A DNA stretch of 64,000 nucleotides from an uncultured Acidobacteriaceae bacterium (lineage in GTDB: Bacteria > Acidobacteriota > Terriglobia > Terriglobales > Acidobacteriaceae). Shown here piece by piece: positions 43,239 through 52,909 of this stretch. A program made the position numbers and the translations under genes. Numbering within the stretch: position 1 is the stretch's first letter; the number at the start of each line of letters is the position of its first letter. The notes beneath the pieces are model-generated. The model was not told the origin of the DNA. It made no database searches and was given only the letters and a program-made list of their open reading frames with translations. The stretch is from NCBI GenBank assembly GCA_903911925.1, contig CAIWFH010000011.1, positions 1 through 64,000 on the forward strand, written 5' to 3'.

Positions 43239-44213
43239 ATGGCGCACATTGCAGCGAATGTGACTGAGTTGATTGGCCGCACCCCCCTGGTGCGATTGAA
43301 CCGTGTTTCTGCAGGGCTACCCGCAACCGTAGTGGCCAAGCTGGAAAGCCAAAACCCCGTGGGTAGCGTGAAGGACCGCATCGGCTTTGCCATGATCGAC
43401 TCCGCGGAAAAGGCCGGCAAGATTACGCCCGGCAAGACGGTGCTGATTGAGCCGACCAGCGGCAACACCGGCATCGGGCTAGCATTTGTGGCCGCGGTGA
43501 AGGGCTACAAGCTGATCCTTACCATGCCGGAGACCATGAGCCTTGAGCGGCGGGTGCTGCTGTTGGCCTTTGGCGCGGAGATTGTGCTGACCCCTGGGCC
43601 CAACGGCATGAAGGGCGCCATTGCCAAAGCCAACGAACTGCTGGCGGAAACGCCGAACGGCTTCATCCTGCAGCAGTTCGACAACCCGGCCAACCCGGCG
43701 ATCCACCTGGCTACGACCGGGCCGGAGATTTGGAATGACACCGATGGCGCAGTGGACATTTTGATCAGCGGCGTAGGCACCGGCGGCACCATCACCGGCG
43801 TGGCCAGGTACATCAAGCCGTTGAAGCCGTCGTTCAAGGCCATCGCGGTAGAGCCGACCGACAGCCCGGTGCTTTCTGGCGGCAAGCCGGGACCGCACAA
43901 GATTCAAGGGCTGGGCGCGGGGTTTGTGCCGAGCATTCTGGATACCAGCCAGATTGACGAAGTTGTGCAGGTGACCAACGATGAGTCGGTTGCCATGGCG
44001 CGCAGGCTGCCAATTGAGGAAGGATTGTTCGTGGGCATCAGTTCGGGAGCCGCCGTGGCCGCGGCGCTGAAGGTGGCGGCACGGCCGGAGAATGCCGGCA
44101 AGCTGATTGTGGTGGTGCTGCCTGACTTTGGCGAGCGCTACCTGTCGAGCGTGCTGTTTGAGTCGCTGCGCCAGCAGGCGCTGGCTACGGAGACGCAGGC
44201 GGTGCTGGTGTAA
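43239..44213 (+). CDS. cysK: Cysteine synthase A
   Basis: PLP enzyme making cysteine from O-acetylserine and sulfide. 324 residues. The PLP lysine is in [16 protein letters not shown]; the substrate loop is [14 protein letters not shown]; the phosphate-binding loop is [15 protein letters not shown]; the C-terminal [12 protein letters not shown] is also present. PTSGN is the sulfide/OAS-type loop, supporting CysK rather than CBS. It is followed by cysE, so the two cysteine-pathway steps are together, though a palindromic repeat and a 138-base gap separate them. Ribosome site AAAGAGGAG. Confidence 0.96.
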   Translation: MAHIAANVTELIGRTPLVRLNRVSAGLPATVVAKLESQNPVGSVKDRIGFAMIDSAEKAGKITPGKTVLIEPTSGNTGIGLAFVAAVKGYKLILTMPETMSLERRVLLLAFGAEIVLTPGPNGMKGAIAKANELLAETPNGFILQQFDNPANPAIHLATTGPEIWNDTDGAVDILISGVGTGGTITGVARYIKPLKPSFKAIAVEPTDSPVLSGGKPGPHKIQGLGAGFVPSILDTSQIDEVVQVTNDESVAMARRLPIEEGLFVGISSGAAVAAALKVAARPENAGKLIVVVLPDFGERYLSSVLFESLRQQALATETQAVLV

Positions 44214-44239
44214 GCGGTTAGCTGAAGCCGCGCGTGGAG

Positions 44240-44345
44240 GTTTGTGGTGCCCCAGGTCTCAAAATCGAGACCTGGGGCACCCAGTTTCCCATCCAGGTTA
44301 GAAAAGGCTCTCTGAGGTTTGTGGTTTCCCACCCTTGCAGATTGG
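44240..44345. repeat. Family A repeat between cysK and cysE
   Basis: GTTTGTGGTGCCCCAGGTCTC AAAATC GAGACCTGGGGCACCCAG: 15-bp-plus perfect palindrome. A second edge, GGTTTGTGGTTTCCCACCC, follows at 44316-44335, without its own partner. Confidence 0.75.
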
Positions 44346-44351
44346 CGATTT

Positions 44352-45086
44352 ATGGCTTTGTTCGAACGCATTCGCGAAGATGTTGACTCCGTGGTGGAGC
44401 GGGACCCGGCTGCGCGCTCATGGCTTGAGGTGCTGCTCTGCTACCCGGGACTTTGGGCGGTATGGTTTCATCGCGTTTCGAATGTGCTTTGGCGCCATAA
44501 GCTGCGGTTGGCGGCGCGATTTCTGTCGCAGATCGGCCGCTTTTTTACCGGGGTGGATATTCATCCCGGGGCGTTGCTGGGGCGGCGGCTGTTTATCGAT
44601 CACGCGACTGGCGTGGTGATTGGTGAAACCGCAATTGTGGGCAGCGACGTGACCATGTACCAGGGCGTGACGCTGGGCGGGACGGGCAAAGGCCACGGCA
44701 AGCGCCACCCCACGGTTTGCGATGGGGTCTTCATCGGCAACAACGCGAATGTGCTGGGCAATATCACCATCGGCGAAAACTCGCGCGTGGGCGCGGGATC
44801 GGTGGTGCTCTCCGACGTGCCGCCGAATTCTACCGTGGTGGGAGTTCCGGCGCACATCGTTTACCGCAACGGGCAGCGGGTGCTGATAACCGATCCGCAC
44901 GACGTGAAAGATCCGCTCAGCGACGCGCTGATTGCGCTATCGGCTCGGGTGGAGGAACTGGAACTGCGGTTGGGCGGCGAGGCGAGTCCGGCGACGCCGT
45001 TTGCCGCGGAGGAGGCCGAACGGGAAGCCTATCGCGAGGAACTGGAGTTGCTGCAGCATTATGTTTCGATGGGCGAAGGGATCTGA
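44352..45086 (+). CDS. cysE: Serine O-acetyltransferase
   Basis: Makes O-acetylserine from serine and acetyl-CoA, the substrate of CysK. 244 residues. N-terminal helical domain, then a left-handed beta-helix with FFTGVDIHPGALLG, LFIDHATGVVIGETA, VTLGGTGKGHGKRHPTV and GAGSVVLSDVPPNSTVVGVPAHIV. The catalytic His/Asp set of the family (IDHATG, GKRHP) is present. Start at 44352 gives MALFERIREDVDSV. The acidic C-terminal ~65 residues are extra relative to short SATs; they might replace the short tail that docks in CysK, which I do not see. Confidence 0.95.
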   Translation: MALFERIREDVDSVVERDPAARSWLEVLLCYPGLWAVWFHRVSNVLWRHKLRLAARFLSQIGRFFTGVDIHPGALLGRRLFIDHATGVVIGETAIVGSDVTMYQGVTLGGTGKGHGKRHPTVCDGVFIGNNANVLGNITIGENSRVGAGSVVLSDVPPNSTVVGVPAHIVYRNGQRVLITDPHDVKDPLSDALIALSARVEELELRLGGEASPATPFAAEEAEREAYREELELLQHYVSMGEGI

Positions 45087-45229
45087 ATTCCGGGATCTGC
45101 GCGAGACCATTTCAGGATGTGCTTTTTCTTATTCCCAGGCCGACCGTGCTTAAGCGAGAACCCCTCCGAATCGGCTCACGGTCGTGAGCAATAGAAATCT
45201 AGACTGCGGGCAGAGGATCGTTCTGCCCC

Positions 45230-47611
45230 ATGCACAGAAATAATTTCAGAACGTCTTTGCCCGCATTTTCTTCCCTCGCATTCATTGCCGCGGTTTATTT
45301 TGGGGTTTGCGTTCGCGCGGCGGCGCAGGCGCCTGCGGTCTTTTTGCGGCCGATTGCCGGCCCGGTGGAATCGGGGCCTGCCATTTGGCGTTTGAACGCC
45401 ACCAGCGGTAATGGCCCAACAACCACCACACTGGCGCTTTCAGCAACCACTGTGAACGCGGGAACCGAGGTGACGCTCACGGCGCACGTGACCTCCGGTT
45501 CGACAGCGGTGACGCCGGGGATTCTGCTTTTCTGCGATGCGGCTGCCGCGGTAGGCGCCGGGCCGGGAGTTTTGGCGACGGCCGTGTTGAACTCGCAAGG
45601 GTCGGCGGCGCGAACTTTGATGCTTCCCGCCGGCGGCTATTCGATTAAGGCAAGTTTTCAGGGTACCGCGCCTTATGCGCCATCGGTTTCAGCCCCGCAG
45701 AGCCTGATTGTGGAAGGCAACTCGACCTACGCCAGCAAGGCTTTACTGACGAACGTGACCGGCAGCAAGGGGACGTATGCCGTGGGGGCGTCGCTGGCGA
45801 GTCAAGGGCCTGCGTGGCCCACGGGCAGCCTGGTGTTTACCGATACCGGCAGCAGCCAGACCCTGGGCAGCGTGGCTCTGGCTGCCACTGCGCTGGGCGG
45901 GTACCAGCCTTTCGGGCTGATCACCACCGGCTCAAAGAGCGCGCCGAACGACCTTGCGATTGGCGACTTTAACGGAGATGGGATTCCGGACCTGGTTGCG
46001 CCCGACTCCGCTACCGGGGTGGTGGCCGTGTTTCTCGGCAAGGGCGACGGGACATTCGGCGCGGCGGTGAACTACTCGACCGGTTCGGGGAGCAAGCCGC
46101 TGGCGGTTGCCGTGGGCGACTTGAACGGCGATGGGAAGCAGGACCTGGCCGTGGCGCTGGGCAACAAGGCGGCCGTAGCGATCCTGATGGGTAAGGGAGA
46201 TGGGATGTTTGGCGCGGCCAGCACCGTGGCCACCGCTGCATCTGCTCTTAACTTTCCGCTGGCGCTCACCATTGCGGATTTGAACCACGATGGGCGGCTG
46301 GACATTGCCACGGCAAACAGCTCGCTGGGCGCGAGTGTGCTGCTGGGGAACGGCGACGGAAGCTTTCAACCGTTCAAATCGCTTGGCACCAGCAAAGGAC
46401 CAACCTGGATCGCGGCGGGGGATTTCAACAACGACGGCATTCCCGACCTTGCCGTCACCACCACCGCCAATACGGTCGACATCCTGCTCGGCAACGGCGA
46501 TGGCGCTTTCCAAGCCTTTGATCCTTTGGCGTCGGGCTGTGGAACGCCGGAGTCAGTGGCCGCAGCCGATCTCGATGGAGACGGCAACCTGGACCTGGTG
46601 GTGGCCTGCTATGCGTCCAATGCGGTGGGCGTTCTGCTGGGCAATGGCGACGCGACGTTCTTGCCCATTGAACTCTATGCTGCGGGAGCCGGGCCGATTG
46701 CCGTGACTACGGCGGATCTGAACATGGACGGCATCGCGGATCTCGTAGTGACGAACCTTGCCGGCAACAGCCTGAGTCTATTTGAAGGCAACGGGGACGG
46801 GACATTTCTGCCTTTGCCCGGCTACTCGACGACCAGCGGATCGGAGCCGGCGGCAAGCGTTGTTGCCGACCTGAACGCCGACGGCACGCCGGAGATTGTC
46901 TCGGTGCTATACGGGTCGAGCGCGCTTTACGTGCTGCAAACGGGCCGCATTCAGGGAGCGGTGCTGAAGGGGGTTACGCTGTCGACGGCGGGCACGCTCG
47001 AGTTGACTGCATCGTACGCGGGAGACAGCCTGTATGCGCCTGCAACCTCGGCGGCCTATGCCTTTACCGGCTCGGCAACAACGGCGGTAGCGCCGGGATT
47101 CTCGCCGGTTGCAGGCAGCTATACCGAGGCGCAAAATGTGACGCTGACCAGTCCCACGGCCGGAGCCAATATCTACTACATGCTCGACGGAACCACGCCA
47201 ACGGCGAAATCGACTTTGTATGTCAGCACCATTCCAGTGAAGTCGTCGATGACGATTTCTGCCATCGCGATTGCGGCCAACTATACCAACTCTTCGGTCG
47301 CAACGGCCAAATACTCGATCCAGACTGCGGCAACGGCGCCAAGTTTCTCGCCCACGGCCGGCAAGTACACCGGAACGCAGCACGTGACGCTCGCCACATC
47401 AACACCGGGGGCGACGATTTATTACACGTTGAATGGAACGACGCCAACGACCGCGTCTGCCAAATACACAGGGGCGATTGCGGTGAGTTCCAATACAACC
47501 ATTGAGGCTATTGCGACGGCTGAAGGGTATTCGGATTCAGCAGTGGCCGTGGGGGCCTACACCATTACCCAGGCAAGTCACTCACAGGAAAGGCCGACGG
47601 CTGGGCGTTGA
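45230..47611 (+). CDS. Secreted Ig-like / FG-GAP repeat / CHB_HEX_C protein
   Basis: 793 residues with an N-terminal signal (LPAFSSLAFIAAVYFGVCVRAAAQ). Domains in order: bacterial Ig-like domain (about 60-165), a linker beta domain, then seven FG-GAP/VCBS-like repeats each with a Ca-type loop (DFNGDGIPD, DLNGDGKQD, DLNHDGRLD, DFNNDGIPD, DLDGDGNLD, DLNMDGIAD, DLNADGTPE; about 240-575), and two C-terminal CHB_HEX_C-like domains (GANIYYMLDGTTPTAKST; GATIYYTLNGTTPTTASA). No transmembrane anchor. An integrin-like propeller with carbohydrate-associated tails suggests an adhesin or surface binding protein; such proteins are frequent in Acidobacteriota. Confidence 0.85.
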   Translation: MHRNNFRTSLPAFSSLAFIAAVYFGVCVRAAAQAPAVFLRPIAGPVESGPAIWRLNATSGNGPTTTTLALSATTVNAGTEVTLTAHVTSGSTAVTPGILLFCDAAAAVGAGPGVLATAVLNSQGSAARTLMLPAGGYSIKASFQGTAPYAPSVSAPQSLIVEGNSTYASKALLTNVTGSKGTYAVGASLASQGPAWPTGSLVFTDTGSSQTLGSVALAATALGGYQPFGLITTGSKSAPNDLAIGDFNGDGIPDLVAPDSATGVVAVFLGKGDGTFGAAVNYSTGSGSKPLAVAVGDLNGDGKQDLAVALGNKAAVAILMGKGDGMFGAASTVATAASALNFPLALTIADLNHDGRLDIATANSSLGASVLLGNGDGSFQPFKSLGTSKGPTWIAAGDFNNDGIPDLAVTTTANTVDILLGNGDGAFQAFDPLASGCGTPESVAAADLDGDGNLDLVVACYASNAVGVLLGNGDATFLPIELYAAGAGPIAVTTADLNMDGIADLVVTNLAGNSLSLFEGNGDGTFLPLPGYSTTSGSEPAASVVADLNADGTPEIVSVLYGSSALYVLQTGRIQGAVLKGVTLSTAGTLELTASYAGDSLYAPATSAAYAFTGSATTAVAPGFSPVAGSYTEAQNVTLTSPTAGANIYYMLDGTTPTAKSTLYVSTIPVKSSMTISAIAIAANYTNSSVATAKYSIQTAATAPSFSPTAGKYTGTQHVTLATSTPGATIYYTLNGTTPTTASAKYTGAIAVSSNTTIEAIATAEGYSDSAVAVGAYTITQASHSQERPTAGR

Positions 47612-47689
47612 CCGCCGGACCGCGGCTGACGATGAAACGGCAGTGAGGCCCGGTGCTACAGTGGTTTTGTTTCCACTTTAGCTCTGGGG

Positions 47690-49888
47690 TTGCCGCACTT
47701 GCGGGATATTCGTACGTTGCTCGCGGTTTTATTTCTGACGCTGCCTGGCACTGCACAGGCCGCGACACGGGTTGCGGCGGCTCCGGTTCCCGCGGAGATG
47801 CGCTCCACCGCTTTTACGGTAAAAGTGAATGGGCGGCCGGTGGACGTTGCCCACGCAGCGGCCAGCTATGAGTGGGTAAGCTTTGACGCAACTGGGCCGG
47901 TGACGGTGGAGATCACCGCGGCGGAGCCGGGCTTCTGGGATCGCGGCGTAGACATCCAGCCCTGGAGGCTGGGGCTGCGTCCCGCCCGGCAGGGGCAGAC
48001 GATCCGCTTCAAGCTGGCGGGGCCGGCGAAGCTCTCCATCGCGCGGCCGGGCGATTTTTTGAACCACGCAGCGATGCTGTTTCTGTTTGCCGGCACGCCG
48101 CCGCCCCCCGCGCCGAACGGGCCGAATGTGCACGTGGTGCCCGCAGGCGTGCATCGGGGGAGCCTGAATCCGAAGAGCGGCGACACGCTCTACCTGGCGC
48201 CTGGAGCTTTTGTGTTTGGCAGCCTGAATCTGCTGCAAGTGCACGACGTGAAGGTGCTGGGCCGCGGGACGATTGTGTACGAGGGCACACAGAACCCCAA
48301 CGCCGACGAGGGCTGGATGCAGAAGCCGGACTGGCACTGCATCGGCGCAATTGAAGCGCACAAGGTTGAGATTGACGGGTTGACGTGCATTGTCCGTGCC
48401 AGAACCTGGTCGATCCAGATGAAGGATTCAACTGGATTTACATACGACGACCTTCGGGTAATCGGTGGCAACCCAGGCAACGCCAACCAGGACGGGATGG
48501 ACTGGCTGGGCGGCGGCGACGCAGTGGTGCGCAACGCCTTTTTGCGCTCGTCAGACGATGTGTTTGCCATGGAGGGCAACTGGGACGGCTATACGGAAGC
48601 CGATATGGTGCGGCCAGGCCACGACGTGAACAACATCCTGATCGAGAACAGCGTGCTATCGACCAGCATTTCGAATGTTGTGCGCGCGGGATGGCCGCGA
48701 AAGGTTTTCAATTCGAACAAATTCACTCTGCGCGACTCGGACATTCTGCATGGGGGCATTGGGGCGTGCGGGCAGACGTTTGGGCTGCTGGGCTTCTGGG
48801 GCGCGAACGGAGCCAAGGGCGACCACTCCGGCTTCTTGTTCGAGAACCTGTTTCTGGACAACTGGTACTCGCTGGTGCAGATTGAGCAGCAGCAGCCGTT
48901 GCTGCATGGATTTATGTTTCACAACATATGGGCGCTGGACCAGCCGCCGCTGGCCGAGTCCACGATCAGCGGGCAAGTGAAGGGCGTGATCTTCGACAAC
49001 GTGAAGTTTGGGCAAGCCCGGGTGACTGCCAATGCCAATGCGCCGCTGTCGGTGACCGATGGCGCGGAAACGGCTTACTTTGCGCCGAGCCATGGCCCGG
49101 TTGCGGCATTCAGCTTCGATCCCCCAGTGTTCAGGTCCATGCAGAATGTAACGTTCACGGCGCAGGCCTCGCCCGGGGCGCATTACACGTGGCTTTTTGG
49201 CGACGGAACCACAGCGCATGGGCGGCGGGTGCGGCATCGCTTCCCTGACGCGGAAGGGACGCAACTGGATCACTCCGGCCGCTTCAGGGTCTTGCTGCAC
49301 GTGGAAGATGGAGAAGGCCACCAGGACTGGGCGGCGCAGGGGGTGGTGGCGGTGGGCGACTGGCACGACGCGCAGACCGTTGCCGGGCCCACGGTGCAAG
49401 GCCTCTCCTGGGGCGTGTATCCCGGCACATGGACGGAGTTGCCGGACTTTGCGGTTGAGCACGAGGTGCTGAGCGGCGAGTCGCACAGCATCTACGCCGA
49501 CCCGCACGGCTTTACGCATTACGCGACCACGTGGGATGGGTTGATCGACATTCCGGCCGACGGCGGGTACACGTTCCACCTGATGTCTGCGGACGGAGCG
49601 CGGCTGCTGATTGACGGCTTGATGGTGGCCAGGACCGGTCCGCCGTTCCCGCAGGTGTGCGGCTCACCAGGAAATGCGATTCGCTACGATCGCGGGTCAC
49701 TGGGGCTGCGCGCCGGGCAGCATGCTTTCCATCTGGAGGGCCTGCACTCGGATAGCCAGGATGTGCCGCGGCTGCTATGGGAAGGGCCGGGGCTGCCGCT
49801 CAGGGACCTGCCGGCGGCGGTTTATAGCCGGCCGCGGCAGGATGCGGTTGACCCGATCATCAAGGCGCCGAGGCCGCAGAGGCCTTGA
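47690..49888 (+). CDS. Secreted parallel beta-helix glycosidase-like protein with PKD and PA14-like domains
   Basis: 732 residues, signal peptide (TLLAVLFLTLPGTAQA). The first ~110 residues are a beta-sandwich typical of dextranase/polygalacturonase-like proteins. A right-handed beta-helix (about 140-450) shows NQDGMDWLGGGD and SSDDVFAMEGN, resembling the 'N-x-D-G' and 'D-D' acid pairs of GH28/GH49 enzymes, but the GHG and RIK motifs of GH28 are not seen. Next comes a PKD-like domain (YTWLFGDGTTAHGRRVRHRF), then a PA14-like sugar-binding domain (TTWDGLIDIPADGGYTFHLMSADGARLLIDGLMV). Probably a polysaccharide-degrading enzyme with substrate-binding modules; linkage unknown. Confidence 0.78.
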   Translation: MPHLRDIRTLLAVLFLTLPGTAQAATRVAAAPVPAEMRSTAFTVKVNGRPVDVAHAAASYEWVSFDATGPVTVEITAAEPGFWDRGVDIQPWRLGLRPARQGQTIRFKLAGPAKLSIARPGDFLNHAAMLFLFAGTPPPPAPNGPNVHVVPAGVHRGSLNPKSGDTLYLAPGAFVFGSLNLLQVHDVKVLGRGTIVYEGTQNPNADEGWMQKPDWHCIGAIEAHKVEIDGLTCIVRARTWSIQMKDSTGFTYDDLRVIGGNPGNANQDGMDWLGGGDAVVRNAFLRSSDDVFAMEGNWDGYTEADMVRPGHDVNNILIENSVLSTSISNVVRAGWPRKVFNSNKFTLRDSDILHGGIGACGQTFGLLGFWGANGAKGDHSGFLFENLFLDNWYSLVQIEQQQPLLHGFMFHNIWALDQPPLAESTISGQVKGVIFDNVKFGQARVTANANAPLSVTDGAETAYFAPSHGPVAAFSFDPPVFRSMQNVTFTAQASPGAHYTWLFGDGTTAHGRRVRHRFPDAEGTQLDHSGRFRVLLHVEDGEGHQDWAAQGVVAVGDWHDAQTVAGPTVQGLSWGVYPGTWTELPDFAVEHEVLSGESHSIYADPHGFTHYATTWDGLIDIPADGGYTFHLMSADGARLLIDGLMVARTGPPFPQVCGSPGNAIRYDRGSLGLRAGQHAFHLEGLHSDSQDVPRLLWEGPGLPLRDLPAAVYSRPRQDAVDPIIKAPRPQRP

Positions 49889-49954
49889 GGTTGCTGCTTG
49901 GAATCGTGTGGTGTTTAATTCCTGCGAAATGGGGATGGTACGTGATTTTGGCCG

Positions 49955-50015
49955 ATGGAGATTTGTGGTATCCCACGTCTCGGAATCGAGACATGGGGCA
50001 CCCAGCTTCCTGGGT
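49955..50015. repeat. Family A repeat after the beta-helix gene
   Basis: GATTTGTGGTATCCCACGTCTCGGAATCGAGACATGGGGCACCCAGC (split: 5' edge GTGGTATCCCAC, loop GGAATC, stem CGTCTC/GAGAC, 3' edge GGGGCACCCAGC). Close relative of copies at 44240 and 51514. Confidence 0.7.
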
Positions 50016-50051
50016 TGATCAATGCTTTCTGTTCCCTATTCCCTGCTTTTG

Positions 50052-51698
50052 TTATTTCGGCAGCTGGGTTGTGTCCCAACTGCCGCCCAGGGAGCGGACT
50101 AGTCCTACGCTTGAGACGAATTGCCTTGTCTTGAGATCGATGGCGGTGCGCTGGTTCTGGAGCAGGGCCTGCTCCGCCGTGAGGACTTCAAGATAGCTGG
50201 TGACGCCGCCTTTGTAGCGCTGGTTGGAGATGTCAAAGGAGTGCTGGGCGGAGGCTACGGCTTTCTGTTCGAGGCCTGTTTCCTGCTCGAGAATTCTCAG
50301 GGACGAGAGCTGGTCTTCAACGTCTTTGAAGGACTGGATGACGGTGTTTTTGTAGCCGGCAACCTGGGCCTCGTAGGTGTGGCGGGCCTGGCTGGTGAGG
50401 GCGCGGCGCTGGCCGGCGTCGAAGAAAAGTTGGGCGGCTTGCGCGCCGAGTGACCAGAGGGCGCTTGGGCCTTGAATCCACGTTCCGGCGTGCAGGCTCT
50501 CAAAGCCGCCGGAGCCGCCAAGGCTGATGTTGGGATAGAAGGCGCTGACGGCGATGCCGATTTGCGCATTGGCGGCGGCGGCACGGCGCTCGGCAGAGGC
50601 GATATCGGGACGGCGCTCGAGGAGTTGCGACGGCAGGCCAACGGGGACGTTGGGTAGAACGAGGTCGAGCGGCGAGGGCGGAATGCTGAAGTTGGCGAGG
50701 CTGAGGTTGGCGATGGCGCCGATGGCGTGCTCGAACTGGGCGCGGGCCGCGCCGACGTCAACCAACTCTGCGCGAACAGTTTCAAGCTGGGTGCGGGCCT
50801 GGGCTACGTCGGCCTCGGTGGCCACTCCGCCGGCAAGGCGGCGCTGGGCCAGGTCGAGTTGGTGCTCCAAATCGGTGACTGTATCGATGAGCAGCTTGGT
50901 TTGCGCATCGAGCCCGCGGAGTTCGAAGTAGTCGGAGGCCATTTCTGCGTGGAGGCTCAGATCAACCGTGGCCAGGTCGGCGGCGCTGGCCTGGGCGCTC
51001 TCATGAGCCGCCTCGACGGTGCGGCGGATACGGCCCCAGAAGTCCGGTTCCCAACTGGCTTGGCCGACAAGCGAGAAGTCGCTGTAGGTGGTGGATTTGC
51101 CTGGATTGTAGGAAGGTCCGTTCGCCGAGACGTTGTTGCGCTCACCTGAGAGTCCCGCAGAGAAGCGCGGGAAGAGTGCTGAACGTGCGGCGGCGACCTG
51201 GTCGTGCGCGGCGAGGTAGGTCTCAGTGGCCTGGCGCAGACTTTGGTTATCGGTGGCGATGCGGTCTTCGAGCTTGTTGAGTTGCGGGTCCTGGTAGATT
51301 TCCCACCATTTGCCGCGCAACATTCCGTCTGAGGGAGAGGCGGGCTGCCAGGTTCCGCCGGCGGGGTTGGACGGGGGCTGGAGGACGGTGGTTGCGCCGG
51401 CCTCTTTGTAGACGGCGGGGGCATCGTAGGTGGCGCGGTTGTAGTCGGGGCCCACGGGCTTGCAGGCGGTGAGGGCAATGAGGGTTGAAAGGGCGAGGAC
51501 GGTTGAGAGTTGCGGTATCCCACCTTTGTCGCGATGATGCCGCGACAAGGATGGGGCACCCAGCTTTTGTGGGATATCCGGCGTTGCCAAATGCCGGTCC
51601 TTCGACTGCGCAGGTCGCAAAAGGCGCGACCTGCTCCGCTCAGGATGACAGCTCTGTAGTGAGGGTTCGTTGGAGAGGAAGTGGCGCGGAACCGGCAT
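50052..51698 (-). CDS. RND outer membrane factor lipoprotein (NodT/OprM family), repeat-altered N-terminus
   Basis: Outer-membrane exit duct for the pump encoded upstream. 548 residues. The lipobox is LTAC (C79) after LSTVLALSTLIA, then GPDYNRA and two OEP repeats (AAHDQVAAARSALFPRFSAG; GIAVSAFYPNISLGGSGG; LDLAQRRLAGGVATEADVAQ). Residues ~16-62 are the translation of two dispersed repeats (51596-51651 family D, 51514-51577 family A). The ATG at 51698 is two bases past the MFP stop, so it must be the original coupled start, with repeats inserted in frame ahead of the signal. No ATG/GTG/TTG lies right before the signal except TTG inside the repeats. Whether export still works is unknown. Confidence 0.85.
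   Translation of the reverse strand: MPVPRHFLSNEPSLQSCHPERSRSRLLRPAQSKDRHLATPDIPQKLGAPSLSRHHRDKGGIPQLSTVLALSTLIALTACKPVGPDYNRATYDAPAVYKEAGATTVLQPPSNPAGGTWQPASPSDGMLRGKWWEIYQDPQLNKLEDRIATDNQSLRQATETYLAAHDQVAAARSALFPRFSAGLSGERNNVSANGPSYNPGKSTTYSDFSLVGQASWEPDFWGRIRRTVEAAHESAQASAADLATVDLSLHAEMASDYFELRGLDAQTKLLIDTVTDLEHQLDLAQRRLAGGVATEADVAQARTQLETVRAELVDVGAARAQFEHAIGAIANLSLANFSIPPSPLDLVLPNVPVGLPSQLLERRPDIASAERRAAAANAQIGIAVSAFYPNISLGGSGGFESLHAGTWIQGPSALWSLGAQAAQLFFDAGQRRALTSQARHTYEAQVAGYKNTVIQSFKDVEDQLSSLRILEQETGLEQKAVASAQHSFDISNQRYKGGVTSYLEVLTAEQALLQNQRTAIDLKTRQFVSSVGLVRSLGGSWDTTQLPK
51514..51577. repeat. Family A repeat inside a coding sequence
   Basis: GGTATCCCACCTTTGTCGCG ATGATGC CGCGACAAGGATGGGGCACCC AGCTTTTGTGGGATA: edges and palindrome of family A, read in frame as residues ~40-61 of the outer membrane factor. 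Confidence 0.75.
51596..51651. repeat. Family D repeat inside a coding sequence
   Basis: GTCCTTCGACTGCGCAGGTC then GACCTGCTCCGCTCAGGATGAC: the 'CATCCTGAGCG...GAAGGAC' unit on the minus strand. Translated as the SCHPERSRSR...SKD segment (residues ~16-34), a typical repeat-derived peptide. Confidence 0.75.
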
Positions 51699-51700
51699 GG

Positions 51701-52903
51701 TTACTTGCCTCCCGCGTCGGCGTTGACTACATGCACCTTTTCGCCTTCGATGATGGAGTCGGGAGGGTCCTGGATGACCTTGTCGCCGGCGCTGAGGCCG
51801 GTGACGATCTGGACGCTGGCTCCGTCGTCCTGGCCGACGACTACCGGAACCAGATGGGCTACGTTTCCGTTGACGACGGTGGCGACACGCAAACCCTCCC
51901 TGCGGAAGATGAGTGCGGCGACGGGCACGATGAAGGTTTGTCCGGCTGGCGGCGTTTTGAAGTGCACTTGGGCGAGCGAACCGGGCATCAGTTCGCCGGC
52001 ACTGTTGTTCACGTCAATTTCGACAAGCAGGGTGCGGCTGGAGGGGTCAATGGCTTCGGAAGTGCGCACCAGCGTGCCCTGGAATGTCTTGCCGGGATGC
52101 TCGGCAAAGGTGAGGTCGATCTTCGATCCGCGCTTGATGTTTTGGGAGTAGAACTGCGGCAGGCTGGCATAGACGCGAAGGGTCTGGATGGCCTGGAGAT
52201 GGAAGAGTTCCTTGCCCGCGCCCTGGTCAATCAGCTGGCCGGTATCGATGGTGCGGGCGGTGACAACGCCGTCAAAGGGCGCGTAGACCTTCTCAAAGGA
52301 TTGCAGTTCGCGCAGGCGCTGCACGTTGGCTTCAGCGGATTTGACCTGGGCCAACGTGGATGCGGCCTGATTCACAAATGTGTCGGTGTCCTGGCGGGAA
52401 ACGGCGTCGCTCTTGACGAGGCCGGTGTAGCGGTCTGCCTGGATGCGGGCGTTGTTGGCGATGGCCTTGGCGGTATTCAGTTCGGCCTCGGCCTGGGCCA
52501 GTTGCTGATCCACTTCAGGGGTGGCGATCTGGGCCAGCAGCGCGCCTTTCTTGACCCGCGCGCCGATGTCGAAATACCAGCGGGTGAGGTAGCCGGAGGT
52601 GCGCGCGTAGATGGGGGAATCGGTGAAGGCGGTCACGTTGCCGGGAAGGACAAAACTGCTAACCGGCGCTCCAGGCGGCGGATTGGCGACCAGTACCGTG
52701 GGAGGCGCGAGGTCGTTGGTGCGCTGGGCCAGCACGGTATCGGCATGGGTGCGCCGCAGGATGCCGAAAGCTGCCAGTGCGACCGTGGCCGCGACCACCA
52801 CTACCATCCCCACGATGGCCAGGCTTGAGGAGATGGCAGCCTGTTCGGGGGCGGACTCGTGGTCGTGCGCGGCGGGCTGGTTCGGATTGGGTTCGTTAGA
52901 CAT
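51701..52903 (-). CDS. RND periplasmic adaptor (membrane fusion protein)
   Basis: Joins the inner-membrane permease to the outer-membrane duct. 400 residues: a long N-terminal tail, one membrane anchor (SLAIVGMVVVVAATVALAAFGI), then lipoyl, alpha-hairpin and beta-barrel parts (SSFVLPGNVTAFTDSPIYARTSGYLTRW; YAPFDGVVTARTIDTGQLID; SLAQVHFKTPPAGQTFIVPVAALIF). Family HlyD/AcrA type. The gene starts six bases after the permease stop and ends two bases before the outer membrane factor, so the three form one operon. Confidence 0.93.
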   Translation of the reverse strand: MSNEPNPNQPAAHDHESAPEQAAISSSLAIVGMVVVVAATVALAAFGILRRTHADTVLAQRTNDLAPPTVLVANPPPGAPVSSFVLPGNVTAFTDSPIYARTSGYLTRWYFDIGARVKKGALLAQIATPEVDQQLAQAEAELNTAKAIANNARIQADRYTGLVKSDAVSRQDTDTFVNQAASTLAQVKSAEANVQRLRELQSFEKVYAPFDGVVTARTIDTGQLIDQGAGKELFHLQAIQTLRVYASLPQFYSQNIKRGSKIDLTFAEHPGKTFQGTLVRTSEAIDPSSRTLLVEIDVNNSAGELMPGSLAQVHFKTPPAGQTFIVPVAALIFRREGLRVATVVNGNVAHLVPVVVGQDDGASVQIVTGLSAGDKVIQDPPDSIIEGEKVHVVNADAGGK

Positions 52904-52909
52904 AAAGGA

